IMG/VR virus record: IMGVR_UViG_3300008963_000727
Location: 1 to 64,000 of that record
Direction: 5' to 3' (one strand)
Length of the DNA: 64,000 nt
Origin: a virus
In this document: positions 33,081-40,608 of the stretch, in pieces
Layout: every line of letters starts with the position of its first letter
How positions within the stretch are numbered: position 1 is the stretch's first letter
Position numbers and translations under genes: made by a program
Notes under the pieces: model-generated
What the model was told of the DNA's origin: nothing
What the model saw: only the letters and a program-made list of their open reading frames with translations
Databases searched by the model: none

Positions 33081-33890
33081 ATGACATGTGGATGTGGCAG
33101 ATCACCAGACGGTTGTAGAGGTTGGCACAACCTCTCAGAAGAAGAATATCAGGTTGAGTATCAGCGGTTTCTGGCAGAAGAACAGGGACTGATGACTGTA
33201 ACCGAAGTAGAACATTATACTGATAATCTTTTTCGGTTTAGAGTGACAAAGCCAGACAACTTTGAATTTACTGCTGGCGACTTTACTATGATTAGTATTG
33301 ATGACGCTCCTAAACGTGCATATAGTATTACTTCAAGTCCTAGTGACGATTACTTAGAATTCTATAGTATCAAGGTTCCAGATGGTCCTCTTACTAGTAA
33401 GTTGCAGAACATTGTAGTTGGAGATACCGTTTATGTCAGTAACCAGCCAACGGGCAGTTTAATCCTTGATAATCTAAGCGATGGTAAAGACCTTTGGATG
33501 CTGGCAACAGGCACTGGTATTGCCCCATTTATTAGTTTGCTACGAGACGCCGCTACCAAGGAAAAGTATGAAAATCTTCACCTTGTTTGGAGTGTGAGAA
33601 CCGCTGATGAACTTGCGGCATATGATGAATTTCTAAAAGATGCAGGTGTAGATTATATTCCTGTTGTCACTCAAGATGGTACATGGGGTGGATTTACGCA
33701 GCGTATTACTGATTTGATTAGGAAAGGCATATTAATGACTGACGCTGCACCAGACACAGATAAAGTCATGCTTTGTGGAAACATGGATTTTAATGTAGAA
33801 ATTCGTGACATCCTAAAAAGCAAGAACTGGGTACAAGGTGGCAGAAAAACTCCCGGTTCATTTGTTCTTGAACGTGCATTCGTAGGATAA
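33081..33890 (+). CDS. Ferredoxin-NADP reductase-like flavoprotein with an N-terminal cysteine module
   Basis: 269 residues. The first ~30 are MTCGCGRSPDGCRGWHNLSEE, a Cys-rich module also seen in marine phage proteins and possibly metal-binding. Then an FNR fold: FAD-binding RAYSITSSPS (R-x-Y-S), a nucleotide site ATGTGIAPFISLLRD and CGN near residue 234, ending PGSFVLERAFVG, the bacterial FNR C-terminus. It would transfer electrons between NADPH and a ferredoxin or flavodoxin. With SufE it hints at Fe-S or redox metabolism carried by the phage. The fusion is unusual. Confidence 0.88.
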   Translation: MTCGCGRSPDGCRGWHNLSEEEYQVEYQRFLAEEQGLMTVTEVEHYTDNLFRFRVTKPDNFEFTAGDFTMISIDDAPKRAYSITSSPSDDYLEFYSIKVPDGPLTSKLQNIVVGDTVYVSNQPTGSLILDNLSDGKDLWMLATGTGIAPFISLLRDAATKEKYENLHLVWSVRTADELAAYDEFLKDAGVDYIPVVTQDGTWGGFTQRITDLIRKGILMTDAAPDTDKVMLCGNMDFNVEIRDILKSKNWVQGGRKTPGSFVLERAFVG

Positions 33891-33899
33891 CGATTTTAT

Positions 33900-33976
33900 T
33901 CGGGAATAGTTTAATTGGCAGAACGCTGGACTTTGAATCCAGAGATGACTCGGTTCGATTCCGTCTTCCCGAACCA
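33900..33976 (+). tRNA. tRNA-Gln (TTG)
   Basis: 77 nt with CCA. Acceptor TCGGGAA with TTCCCGA, anticodon loop CTTTGAA, T-loop GTTCGATTC. Starts 9 nt after the flavoprotein stop. Confidence 0.93.
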
Positions 33977-33978
33977 TT

Positions 33979-33987
33979 TATAAATAT
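33979..33987 (+). promoter_or_regulatory. T4-type late promoter
   Basis: TATAAATAT directly after the tRNA-Gln CCA, ending four bases before ATG 33992. Confidence 0.68.
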
Positions 33988-33991
33988 CAAA

Positions 33992-34414
33992 ATGATTAAT
34001 CCTAAACAATATATTACAGATAACAGAATCAAACTTCGTGGGTTTGGCCCACAGGGGGCACAGGGAGAAGAAAATAGAAAGCGTGGTGACCAGTTTATGA
34101 GAGAACTGATTGCCAACACGTCTCAGCACCCATTCAACAATAACGCCAGAATTATTGGCAATGCTCATGTAGTAATAGAATACGATGGTGACGGAGTTCG
34201 TATTAAAAATATTCAGTCTCATGAACCCGGTTCTGGTGCTGGCACAAGAGCACTTCAATATCTCATAAGATTGTCTGAAAAACACAAAGTACCACTCCAT
34301 TTGTATGCCAAGGGGTATGCATCAACCAAGACAAGTCAGTTAAAAAATTGGTATAAACGGTTTGGATTTGAGCCAGATGAGAGTGGTGCACAAGAAATGA
34401 CCCGCAAACCTTGA
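33992..34414 (+). CDS. GNAT-family acetyltransferase-like protein
   Basis: 140 residues. The acetyl-CoA loop is suggested by EPGSGAGTRALQYLIRLS (motif A, R/Q-x2-G-x-G/A), then PLHLYAKGY and LKNWYKRFGFEPDE, the usual GNAT ending. The N-terminal ~50 residues are divergent. The substrate is unknown. Confidence 0.72.
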   Translation: MINPKQYITDNRIKLRGFGPQGAQGEENRKRGDQFMRELIANTSQHPFNNNARIIGNAHVVIEYDGDGVRIKNIQSHEPGSGAGTRALQYLIRLSEKHKVPLHLYAKGYASTKTSQLKNWYKRFGFEPDESGAQEMTRKP

Positions 34415-34428
34415 TACGAGGGTTAATC

Positions 34429-34842
34429 ATGAATACCTTGGAAACATTTAATCATCTTGTTGGACCAGTTGAAAAGTTTGATGACTTGTTAGGTCATTGT
34501 ATTACTCACATTGATAAAAAGCATGATGAACTAAAATTGTATCTAAGCGATGCAGTATATGTTCATATGTATCATCAACAAGACTGCTGTGAAGATGTGT
34601 TTATTGAAGACGTTTGTGGTGACTTAGATGACTTAATTGGTTCTCCACTACTTCAGGCAGAAGAAGTCAGTAACCGTGATGACGAAGGCCCGCTAAATGA
34701 ATATGATGAATCATATACATGGACATTTTACAAATTCGCCACAAATAAAGGTTTTGTGACTATTCGTTGGTATGGGTCATCAAATGGGTACTACTCTGAG
34801 TATGTTGATGTAGAAGTTGTTGATGATTCTAAACGCAACTAA
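34429..34842 (+). CDS. DUF7448-like phage protein
   Basis: 137 residues from ATG 34429 with GAGGG upstream. DDLLGHCITHI, HQQDCCEDVFIEDVCGDLDDL and SYTWTFYKFATNKG, TIRWYGSSNGYYSE are the hallmarks of this beta-rich family, frequent in phages, function unknown. Paired cysteines in QDCCED. Confidence 0.82.
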   Translation: MNTLETFNHLVGPVEKFDDLLGHCITHIDKKHDELKLYLSDAVYVHMYHQQDCCEDVFIEDVCGDLDDLIGSPLLQAEEVSNRDDEGPLNEYDESYTWTFYKFATNKGFVTIRWYGSSNGYYSEYVDVEVVDDSKRN

Positions 34843-34880
34843 TATTGCGTATAAAAACTAAACGCAAACATATCTAACTG

Positions 34881-34908
34881 TTGACTTCTTTGTGGTAGTC
34901 TGTATAAT
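34881..34908 (+). promoter_or_regulatory. sigma70-like promoter
   Basis: TTGACT (34881-34886), 16 nt, TATAAT (34903-34908). Confidence 0.82.
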
Positions 34909-34945
34909 CGTACTCAGACTTAAGGCAAAGCAGAGGCAACAAGTC

Positions 34946-35098
34946 ATGAAAGAAACCATTCAGTCTTATATTGATGCTTGTGACAGCAATATTGCAAAGT
35001 ATATGCTCATTGAAGACAAAGAAGAGCGTGAACGGGCACTCGATGCAATCTATGTCATGAAAGCCGAATTTGAAAAAACCCTTGCAGAACTACAGTAG
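34946..35098 (+). CDS. Small helical protein
   Basis: 50 residues from ATG 34946 (MKETIQSYIDACDSNIAKYM) after AGAGGCAAC. An upstream reading would pass through the promoter. A charged coiled-coil. Same AGAGGCAAC ribosome binding region as the next gene. Unknown. Confidence 0.65.
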   Translation: MKETIQSYIDACDSNIAKYMLIEDKEERERALDAIYVMKAEFEKTLAELQ

Positions 35099-35110
35099 TA
35101 TTGATATACT
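35082..35110 (+). promoter_or_regulatory. sigma70-like promoter
   Basis: TTGCAG (35082-35087), 17 nt, TATACT (35105-35110), starting within the end of the previous gene. Confidence 0.65.
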
Positions 35111-35142
35111 ATCCTTGTTGGTTAAAAAAAGAGGCAACGAAA

Positions 35143-35568
35143 ATGGCTTACATCACTACCGAAGAAGTCCGTGCTATTCGCAATGAACTCAAGAACTGGT
35201 TCCCGACAATGAAGTTTTCTGTACGGAAAGATGATGGTCTTGCAGTTACTGTATCCATTCTTTCTGGTGATTGTGATTTTTCTGATATTGAACTACGTAA
35301 CTTCATCACTGGAGATATCGTCAACTTCAGTGGTTACATACAGGTCAACCACCATCATCTTTATAACTATGGGGATCATCAGTATCTTCTTGGTGAAATT
35401 CTTGATGTCATCAAGACTGCACCAGCAAATGCAGAAGGTGGTCGGGCATGGTATAACAACTCTGATGCCATGGTTGATTACTTTGACACTGCTTTTTACA
35501 TTCATATGGAAATCGGTCGTTGCAACCGCTCATATAAGTTTGTAGAAAGTAAAAAGAAGGCAGCATAA
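35143..35568 (+). CDS. LPD29-like domain protein
   Basis: 141 residues from ATG 35143. VRAIRNELKNWFPTMKFSV, then VNHHHLYNYG and DYFDTAFYIHMEIGRCNRSY follow the pattern of the large-polyvalent-protein domain 29 found in phages and mobile elements, where it is often part of multi-domain proteins. Here it stands alone. Its function, possibly anti-defence, is unknown. Confidence 0.78.
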   Translation: MAYITTEEVRAIRNELKNWFPTMKFSVRKDDGLAVTVSILSGDCDFSDIELRNFITGDIVNFSGYIQVNHHHLYNYGDHQYLLGEILDVIKTAPANAEGGRAWYNNSDAMVDYFDTAFYIHMEIGRCNRSYKFVESKKKAA

Positions 35569-35586
35569 AGAAACTTGGGATATTGT

Positions 35587-35609
35587 GTCGTGGCTGCAAT
35601 GGCCACGAC
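35587..35609 (+). other. Stable hairpin in a 154-nt untranslated leader
   Basis: GTCGTGGC (35587-35594) pairs with GCCACGAC (35602-35609). The 35569-35722 gap also has CCTC-AATTATTC-GAGG. It lies just after the LPD29-like gene and could be its 3' end or a processing element; no T-tract follows directly. Confidence 0.5.
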
Positions 35610-35708
35610 TTCTCAAAAAGAAAAACAAACCCACAATTTGGCCGTGCAGCATTGTACTTTTCTCCTCAATTATTCGAGGTTATTTTAGTGGGCACGGGTA
35701 TTTTTTCT

Positions 35709-35718
35709 CTATAAATAT
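35709..35718 (+). promoter_or_regulatory. T4-type late promoter (CTATAAATAT)
   Basis: CTATAAATAT, four bases before ATG 35723. Confidence 0.7.
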
Positions 35719-35722
35719 TCCA

Positions 35723-36337
35723 ATGCATGATTCTATTGACGATGACTGGGTATGGGACAAAGTACCCACTGAACATTTATGGATATTTGACAAGTTAATT
35801 CTTGCGAAAAAGTGTGGGTATTCCTCTGGTCCAGTTGGCATATCTGTTCCGCAACCCGGTTGGTATATTGTTCGTCCATGTGTGCATATTATGGGATTTG
35901 GCTTGGGTGCTCAACGAGCGTGGATAGATAGTAAAACTGACGAATACTCATTTGGGCACTTTTGGTGTGAATGGTTTTCGGGTAGGCATCTATCAGTTGA
36001 TTACTCATACGGGAAACAAGTTTTATGCGTTGAAGGGCATAAAAACAATTTATCGGATGCAGCACATAATCTTTCTATTTGGGATAAATGGGTCAAAACA
36101 AATGATGATGTGTCACTCCCCAAAATTTTAAATTTTTTAAAAGAATATCCGTATGTCAATTGTGAGTTTATTGGTGGAAAATTAACTGAAGTACATCTTA
36201 GACACAATCCTGACTTTCGTTGGGGGCAATTGGAATACATTCCAGTATGGGAGGGAGAGAGTACAATACCACCAAGTAGATATACTTTTGTTCATGACCC
36301 AGAAGTTCATGGACGTATTGGGGCGTTTATAAAATGA
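35723..36337 (+). CDS. Conserved phage protein of unknown function
   Basis: 204 residues from ATG 35723 (MHDSIDDDWVWDKVPTEHLW). A longer frame to 35585 would contain the promoter and hairpins. WCEWFSGRHLSVDYSYGKQV and HIMGFGLGAQ are strongly patterned; I associate them with a conserved T4-like marine phage protein but know no function. The last codons overlap the next ATG by 4 nt. Confidence 0.72.
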   Translation: MHDSIDDDWVWDKVPTEHLWIFDKLILAKKCGYSSGPVGISVPQPGWYIVRPCVHIMGFGLGAQRAWIDSKTDEYSFGHFWCEWFSGRHLSVDYSYGKQVLCVEGHKNNLSDAAHNLSIWDKWVKTNDDVSLPKILNFLKEYPYVNCEFIGGKLTEVHLRHNPDFRWGQLEYIPVWEGESTIPPSRYTFVHDPEVHGRIGAFIK

Positions 36338-37332
36338 ACAAAAAAACTTTTACCATAACACCAGATACTAAAGAGATAGATTTAACAGCAGAGGTTTATT
36401 ATGTAGAAGATCATATACCAGATTTGGATAATTTTGTTGAATGTGTTGAATTAGACTTCAGAATTAACAATTCTAATTCTATAAAATATTATTTTGATAA
36501 ACATGGCGTGGATTACAGAGAAAAACAATTTGTATTTGATCATTACTTGTATTACGATGATTTTAAAGATAATGGGTATTTTAATCCAAGTCTATTCATT
36601 TCTGATGTAAAAGATTTTTTGAAGTATGAAAAAGACAATAACATTAATCACCAATTTTCAGTTGATGATGTAATTAAGAAAAAACATATCCCATTAAATT
36701 GTTTAATGAATAAAGGTAGACCACACAGAGAAATCACAAGTTGCTGGTTGCTAAACAATGTTAATTTAAAAAATTTGCTCTACACACAAAGATGCCAATC
36801 ATCAAATCACCGATCTTCTGCAAGAAACTATATTGATTTTTTAGACAATAAAAATAGTATTAAAGAATACAGTGAATTGCCAAAAAGATGGATTAATTTT
36901 TATTCTTCTCTGACATACAAAGACAATGCTCAACGATTTTACCAATATTTTAATCCAAAAATTTTTTCTAAAACTTTTTTTAGTTTGGTGTTAGAGCCTG
37001 ACTTCCTTGACAATTCTTGTTCATTAAGCGAAAAGTATATCTATGCAATAAAAGGTTTGACTATTCCTATAGTAAGTGGATATAAAATATATGAAAAACT
37101 AGAAGCATTAGGCTTTCACATTTTTGATGATATTATAAACACTGATTATCAATATGAAATACACCCAGTAAAAAGAATATGGAAAATGTTAGAGAGTAAT
37201 AAAGAATTAATGACTGGCAGTATAGAACGTTTTAAAAATGAATCAGTAAAACAGCGAATGATTGAAAATTATAATCACGTTGACAATGTTGACAAATTAA
37301 TATATAATTTCCGGTATTTAAATGACAGATAA
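36334..37332 (+). CDS. Glycosyltransferase-like protein, paralogue 2 of 4
   Basis: 332 residues. The family core is recognisable: SEKYIYAIKGLTIPIVSG then LEALGFHIFDDIINTDYQYE and a VKRIWKML stretch. Compared with paralogue 1 the DESYD block is worn to NTDYQ. N-terminal half has KGRPHREITSCWLLNN, shared in type with paralogue 4 (RPHRKILANQL). The donor and acceptor are unknown. Confidence 0.7.
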   Translation: MNKKTFTITPDTKEIDLTAEVYYVEDHIPDLDNFVECVELDFRINNSNSIKYYFDKHGVDYREKQFVFDHYLYYDDFKDNGYFNPSLFISDVKDFLKYEKDNNINHQFSVDDVIKKKHIPLNCLMNKGRPHREITSCWLLNNVNLKNLLYTQRCQSSNHRSSARNYIDFLDNKNSIKEYSELPKRWINFYSSLTYKDNAQRFYQYFNPKIFSKTFFSLVLEPDFLDNSCSLSEKYIYAIKGLTIPIVSGYKIYEKLEALGFHIFDDIINTDYQYEIHPVKRIWKMLESNKELMTGSIERFKNESVKQRMIENYNHVDNVDKLIYNFRYLNDR

Positions 37333-37334
37333 AA

Positions 37335-37769
37335 ATGCCAAAAATAGAAAATTGTTCTTTTCATGATGTGCAGCGTGGCAATCATCGTATATCTCCCATT
37401 GGTTCGGTGTTGATTCAGATTTCTGATCCACCAGATCCTGTATACCCAGAACCTGCCGAAGATGTATTTGTTGAAAAGCACCAGTTTGCATTTCTTGATG
37501 CGGACAATCCAACACAATATTTTCCAGAAGAACAGTTAATTTCAACAGAGCAAGCACAACAAATTGTTGAGATACTAAAAACCGCTCTTGACAATGAACA
37601 AGATGTTTTAGTACATTGTGTGGTAGGAGCCTGTCGTTCTGGTGCTGTTGTTGAAGTAGCAGAAATGATGGGATTTGACGAATGCTTTCGTTATCGTTTG
37701 CCTAATGTTAGAGTTAAACGTATGTTAATGGAAGCCGCTGGTTTATTGCCAGTTGATACTAAAGGATAA
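37335..37769 (+). CDS. Tyrosine/dual-specificity phosphatase-like protein
   Basis: 144 residues. The P-loop VLVHCVVGACRSGAV has the C-x5-R signature (C95, R101) with following serine. N-terminal strands VLIQISDP fit the DSP fold; a general-acid Asp could lie at LDADNP. It may dephosphorylate a protein, RNA cap-like or phosphoester. Begins 3 nt after the transferase-like gene. Confidence 0.78.
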   Translation: MPKIENCSFHDVQRGNHRISPIGSVLIQISDPPDPVYPEPAEDVFVEKHQFAFLDADNPTQYFPEEQLISTEQAQQIVEILKTALDNEQDVLVHCVVGACRSGAVVEVAEMMGFDECFRYRLPNVRVKRMLMEAAGLLPVDTKG

Positions 37770-37775
37770 CATATA

Positions 37776-38009
37776 ATGACCTTACCATTTGAAAGAAAAA
37801 GAGCGGTAACAAATACCGAGCAGTTCTTAAAGGATTTGCTCGACCCTCAAAAAACACCACGAGTACCAGCAAACGTTCGTCGTCAGGCTGGTTCGTTGTT
37901 AAAGCACTATCCTCGTCATCATGAAATGGACAGTGCTGGAGAACAAGCTCCAAATATTTTTGGTGATGATGATTTAAAAGTATTGACAAAGAATAATAAA
38001 CCTGTATAA
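37776..38009 (+). CDS. BPSL0761-like small protein
   Basis: 77 residues. MTLPFERKRAVTNTEQFL, then TPRVPANVRRQAGSLLKHYP and NIFGDDD follow the BPSL0761 family pattern (small, helical, widespread in proteobacteria and phages, function unknown). Confidence 0.78.
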   Translation: MTLPFERKRAVTNTEQFLKDLLDPQKTPRVPANVRRQAGSLLKHYPRHHEMDSAGEQAPNIFGDDDLKVLTKNNKPV

Positions 38010-38067
38010 TATAATAAAGTTCTTTTACAATTTAATATTAAAATCGTAACTTAATTTAGTTAGAGCA

Positions 38068-38095
38068 GATCAGCAATAAATAATATTGTATGATC
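38068..38095 (+). promoter_or_regulatory. Late promoter inside a start-codon hairpin of the homing endonuclease
   Basis: GATCA-G-CAATA (38068-38078) pairs with TATTG-TA-TGATC (38084-38095); the ATG at 38090 lies in the 3' arm and ATAAATAA (38076-38083) in the loop side of the 5' arm. A late RNA starting at about 38089-38090 would be leaderless and free of the hairpin. Confidence 0.58.
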
Positions 38096-38914
38096 CATCA
38101 AAAAATAATAAAGTTAGTAAATCAAGGCTACCTCAAAAAAGATATTCCAGAAATTTTAGGAGTATCATATAGTTTGGTAAGAAAGGTTTCAAAAGGCATT
38201 GAGAGTAAAAATCGTTATGCATCAAGAAAAAATAACAATCCAGTAATAAATGCCAATTGTCAATATTGTGGTAAACTTTATAAAACAAAAGTATCTTTGC
38301 GTCAGCATGAAATACGGTGTAAAGAAAACCCCGACAAAATAAAAGTTAAACCTTCATATGGAATGTTAGGTAAGGAGGGAAAAGGTTCTAATCAGTTTCT
38401 AAAAGCAGAAAGATTAAATCAGCCAAAGCCTGTCGTCTCCGAAGAAACTAGAAAAAAAATATCAGAGGCGAGTAAAAAAAGAGTATGGACGACTGAACAA
38501 AAGTCTAATCATTCTAAATCTATGTTGAAAGCCGTTGAAGATTATCCTGAATCATATTCGGTGAATAACATTATTGGTAGAGTTAAACAAATTGAATACA
38601 GGGGAATTCTCTTAAAAGGTAATTGGGAAGTTAAGACCGCAGAGTGGCTAGACTTTAATAAAATAGAGTGGCAATATGAACATTGTTCTTATCCCTACAT
38701 TTTTGAGGGCAAAGAACGGCGTTATTTTCCAGATTTTTATTTGCCAGAGTATGATTCTTATTTGGAAGTAAAAGGATTTGAAACAGAACAAGATCGGGCA
38801 AAGTGGAATCAATTAACAGCAAATCTTGTAGTTATTGATAAAAAAGTAGTTGACAATTTGTATGATTATAGTATAATGCAACTATTGAATGAACATAAGT
38901 TTTTGGGACCATAG
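38090..38914 (+). CDS. PD-(D/E)XK-type homing endonuclease
   Basis: 274 residues. A helix-turn-helix-like N-terminus (LKKDIPEILGVSYSLVRKVS), a C2H2-like zinc finger (CQYCGKLYKTKVSLRQHEIRC, residues ~57-77) and a NUMOD-type motif with VSEETRKKISEASKKR. The C-terminal nuclease has RRYFPDFYLPEYDSYLEVKG, the PD...E-x-K core, as in vsr-like free-standing endonucleases. Its last 10 bases form the 5' end of the tRNA-CAT. Placement against a tRNA is typical of mobile endonucleases. Confidence 0.85.
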   Translation: MIHQKIIKLVNQGYLKKDIPEILGVSYSLVRKVSKGIESKNRYASRKNNNPVINANCQYCGKLYKTKVSLRQHEIRCKENPDKIKVKPSYGMLGKEGKGSNQFLKAERLNQPKPVVSEETRKKISEASKKRVWTTEQKSNHSKSMLKAVEDYPESYSVNNIIGRVKQIEYRGILLKGNWEVKTAEWLDFNKIEWQYEHCSYPYIFEGKERRYFPDFYLPEYDSYLEVKGFETEQDRAKWNQLTANLVVIDKKVVDNLYDYSIMQLLNEHKFLGP

Positions 38915-38982
38915 TTTAATTGGTTAAAACCCCGTCCTCATAAGACGCGTGAGTCTCAGTTCAAATCTGAGTGGTCCCACCA
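38905..38982 (+). tRNA. tRNA with CAT anticodon (Met, or Ile if modified by TilS)
   Basis: 78 nt with CCA. Acceptor GGGACCA with TGGTCCC, anticodon stem CGTC-CTCATAA-GACG, T-loop GTTCAAATC, A73. CTCATAA occurs in both elongator Met and tRNA-Ile2. A TilS-like gene at 45655 makes lysidine-modified Ile2 plausible. The 5' end overlaps the homing endonuclease stop. Confidence 0.9.
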
Positions 38983-39004
38983 TTTAAAAAAAATATGGAG
39001 ACAA

Positions 39005-39154
39005 TATAACGATACACACTCAGGGTTGCGTTCAGTGTACAAGACATGAACGGTAAATGTACTAGAACCATCGGGAGTGGCTTCCCGACTGCACTATACA
39101 GACCCTGCCAAATCCTAGGCTATCGGGCAATAAAAATGAGTGTGTATTGTTATG
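39005..39154 (+). ncRNA. Structured RNA A, closed by an 18-bp stem
   Basis: 39005-39022 pairs with 39137-39154, all 18 positions (two G-T wobbles). Inside are a TCGGGA/TCCCGA hairpin (39071-39088), a GTTC-A-GTGTAC / GTAC-TA-GAAC arm (39029-39069) and GCC/GGC around 39107-39120. About 150 nt, no ORF, directly after the tRNA-CAT. It lacks recognisable tmRNA, 6S or RNase P motifs. Resembles in position the stable RNAs C and D of the T4 tRNA region, but similarity was not tested. Confidence 0.75.
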
Positions 39155-39171
39155 GTGTCATCAATGCAATT

Positions 39172-39266
39172 TTTTAGTATAGAGACTGAAACACTCTGCA
39201 GGGTGTTCCTTTCGGTGGAGGAAGTTTACCTTTAGAGGGAAAAACCGAACAGTCTCTATTCTAAAA
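39172..39266 (+). ncRNA. Structured RNA B, three-way junction
   Basis: TTTTAG-T-ATAGAGACTG (39172-39188) pairs with CAGTCTCTAT-T-CTAAAA (39250-39266), 16 bp with one T-T mismatch. Inside: ACACTC-TGCA-GGGTGT hairpin (39191-39206) and TTCGGT (39211-39216) with ACCGAA (39244-39249). About 95 nt. Confidence 0.72.
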
Positions 39267-39282
39267 CATTGTTATCATTGAC

Positions 39283-39392
39283 AAGATGACTGCTGAAATG
39301 GGAGTAGCCGGGTTCGATTCCCGTGCACCCGGTGGCCGGTGATAAAAAGGTAGCTCCGCTCGGTGGTTCAACTCCACCCTGTCAGTCATCTT
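39283..39392 (+). ncRNA. Structured RNA C with two T-arm-like hairpins
   Basis: AAGATGACTG (39283-39292) pairs perfectly with CAGTCATCTT (39383-39392). Inside lie CGGG-TTCGATT-CCCG (39309-39323) and GGTGG-TTCAACT-CCACC (39362-39378), both with tRNA T-loop sequence and 7-nt loops, and AGC-TCC-GCT. No anticodon arm or CCA in the usual places. About 110 nt. Confidence 0.72.
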
Positions 39393-39429
39393 CTCAATGG
39401 TTTTAAAAGTAAAAAAATAGGAAAAATTT

Positions 39430-39876
39430 GTGATTGAAGAAACCGAAGAACCCGTAGTACGAATTCATCCACTTGAAAAGAAATCAGTGGATTATTTGGT
39501 TGAGATGTTTCAGAAAACACCTGAAGGTAATGTGCGTGGGTTTGATGTCACAGAGACTTACCGCTGGGGTCAGGGATTTGTTCCCGAAGAAGACATGGAT
39601 TGGGTTGAGGAAGAAGAAGTAGCAGTGTGCGACCCTCAACATGGATGGGGAGCAGAACTGGACGACCTTATCGCAGTATCCGTAGAATTCCATGGCGAAT
39701 TTGATTCCGAAGAACGAGATTATATTGAACAGTTATGCACTCGTGAAACAGAAGACGCTGATGGTCTTACAGGTTTGGAGTGGATCTTTGGTGGTGAGCA
39801 TGATTGGGAAGTGGATATGGAACAGATTCTAATTCGAGCACCTTTTGTTATAGACAAAGGCGAAGAAGACACTTAG
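39430..39876 (+). CDS. Acidic hypothetical protein
   Basis: 148 residues, GTG start after AGGAAAAAT. Very acidic (DMDWVEEEEVAVCDP, EFDSEERDYIEQ), aromatic WGQGF and HDWEVDME. No motif. It is the only coding gene between the structured RNAs. Confidence 0.72.
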   Translation: MIEETEEPVVRIHPLEKKSVDYLVEMFQKTPEGNVRGFDVTETYRWGQGFVPEEDMDWVEEEEVAVCDPQHGWGAELDDLIAVSVEFHGEFDSEERDYIEQLCTRETEDADGLTGLEWIFGGEHDWEVDMEQILIRAPFVIDKGEEDT

Positions 39877-39894
39877 TTTAAATATTAAATCATT

Positions 39895-39980
39895 ACCCCC
39901 TGTTCCCGACAGCGGTCTTCTAAACCGCTTCCTTAATGTTGGGTGGAAGGTGCAAGGTTCAATTCCTTCAGGGGGTGCCA
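39895..39980 (+). tRNA. tRNA-Arg (TCT)-like RNA lacking a D-arm
   Basis: Acceptor ACCCCCT (39895-39901) with AGGGGGT (39970-39976), discriminator G, CCA. Anticodon arm AGCGGT-CTTCTAA-ACCGCT (39911-39929) with TCT. T-loop GGTTCAATTCC. Only nine bases separate acceptor and anticodon stem; there is no D-arm. Instead CCCGAC (39905-39910) pairs with GTTGGG (39938-39943), extending the anticodon helix. May be a truncated tRNA, a tRNA mimic or a fourth structured RNA. Confidence 0.7.
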
Positions 39981-39999
39981 AACAAAAGAGAGAAACATT

Positions 40000-40578
40000 A
40001 TGAAAATTAATCTACGCAAAGCACACGCTATTCAAACACAGATTCGTGAAGAAATGAATCGTTTAGATTTTTCTACCGAAATTTCACTTAATGAATATGA
40101 GTGGGCAGAAGACCAAGTTAAGACAGCCAAGAGCAATCTTGATGGTCACTTGAAAACATGGGATAAACTAACTGGCGTTATGCTTGATATTCGCAAGAAG
40201 GTTGCACGAGCAAATGCAGATGAAGGTATTTCTGACCTCCTCGCAGATGCAGCAATGATTGACAAGCAAATTCAACTTTACACGCAGTTTGCAAATGCCC
40301 GACCACAAGATAAAACTACTGTTTTGAACGGTCGTCTTAAAAAGCGTCAGGAATCTACTGAAGCAAGCCATTATGGTGGCTTTGGTGGTGTTTCTATTAG
40401 CACAGGCGTTCTGACTGATAATGATATTGACAAATATCGCTTAGAACTTGCCAACCTTAAACGTACCAAGCAGGAAGTACAGGAAATGATTCTTGCTGCT
40501 AACATTGACACTGAAATTGAGTTAGATGAAGATGAAGAAAAACTTCTTGCTCGTTTAGGTATGATTTCCGATTTTTGA
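40000..40578 (+). CDS. Helical protein of unknown function
   Basis: 192 residues from ATG 40000 (MKINLRKAHAIQTQIREEMN); an earlier ATG at 39943 is inside the tRNA-like RNA. Mostly amphipathic helices, with a glycine-rich hinge HYGGFGGVSIS near residue 125 and an acidic end. AGAGAGAAA site. No family recognised. Confidence 0.72.
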   Translation: MKINLRKAHAIQTQIREEMNRLDFSTEISLNEYEWAEDQVKTAKSNLDGHLKTWDKLTGVMLDIRKKVARANADEGISDLLADAAMIDKQIQLYTQFANARPQDKTTVLNGRLKKRQESTEASHYGGFGGVSISTGVLTDNDIDKYRLELANLKRTKQEVQEMILAANIDTEIELDEDEEKLLARLGMISDF

Positions 40579-40608
40579 TGGTTAAGCCTGTTTTGAGTGG
40601 TAAACCAT

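Noticed and set aside
35585-35722. N-terminal extension of the 35723 protein
   Set aside because: The region contains hairpins and a late promoter and codes for an atypical hydrophobic stretch.
39005-39392. tmRNA, 6S RNA, RNase P RNA or GOLLD RNA for the structured RNAs
   Set aside because: I could not find the conserved sequences of these classes; GOLLD is much larger. Kept as unassigned.
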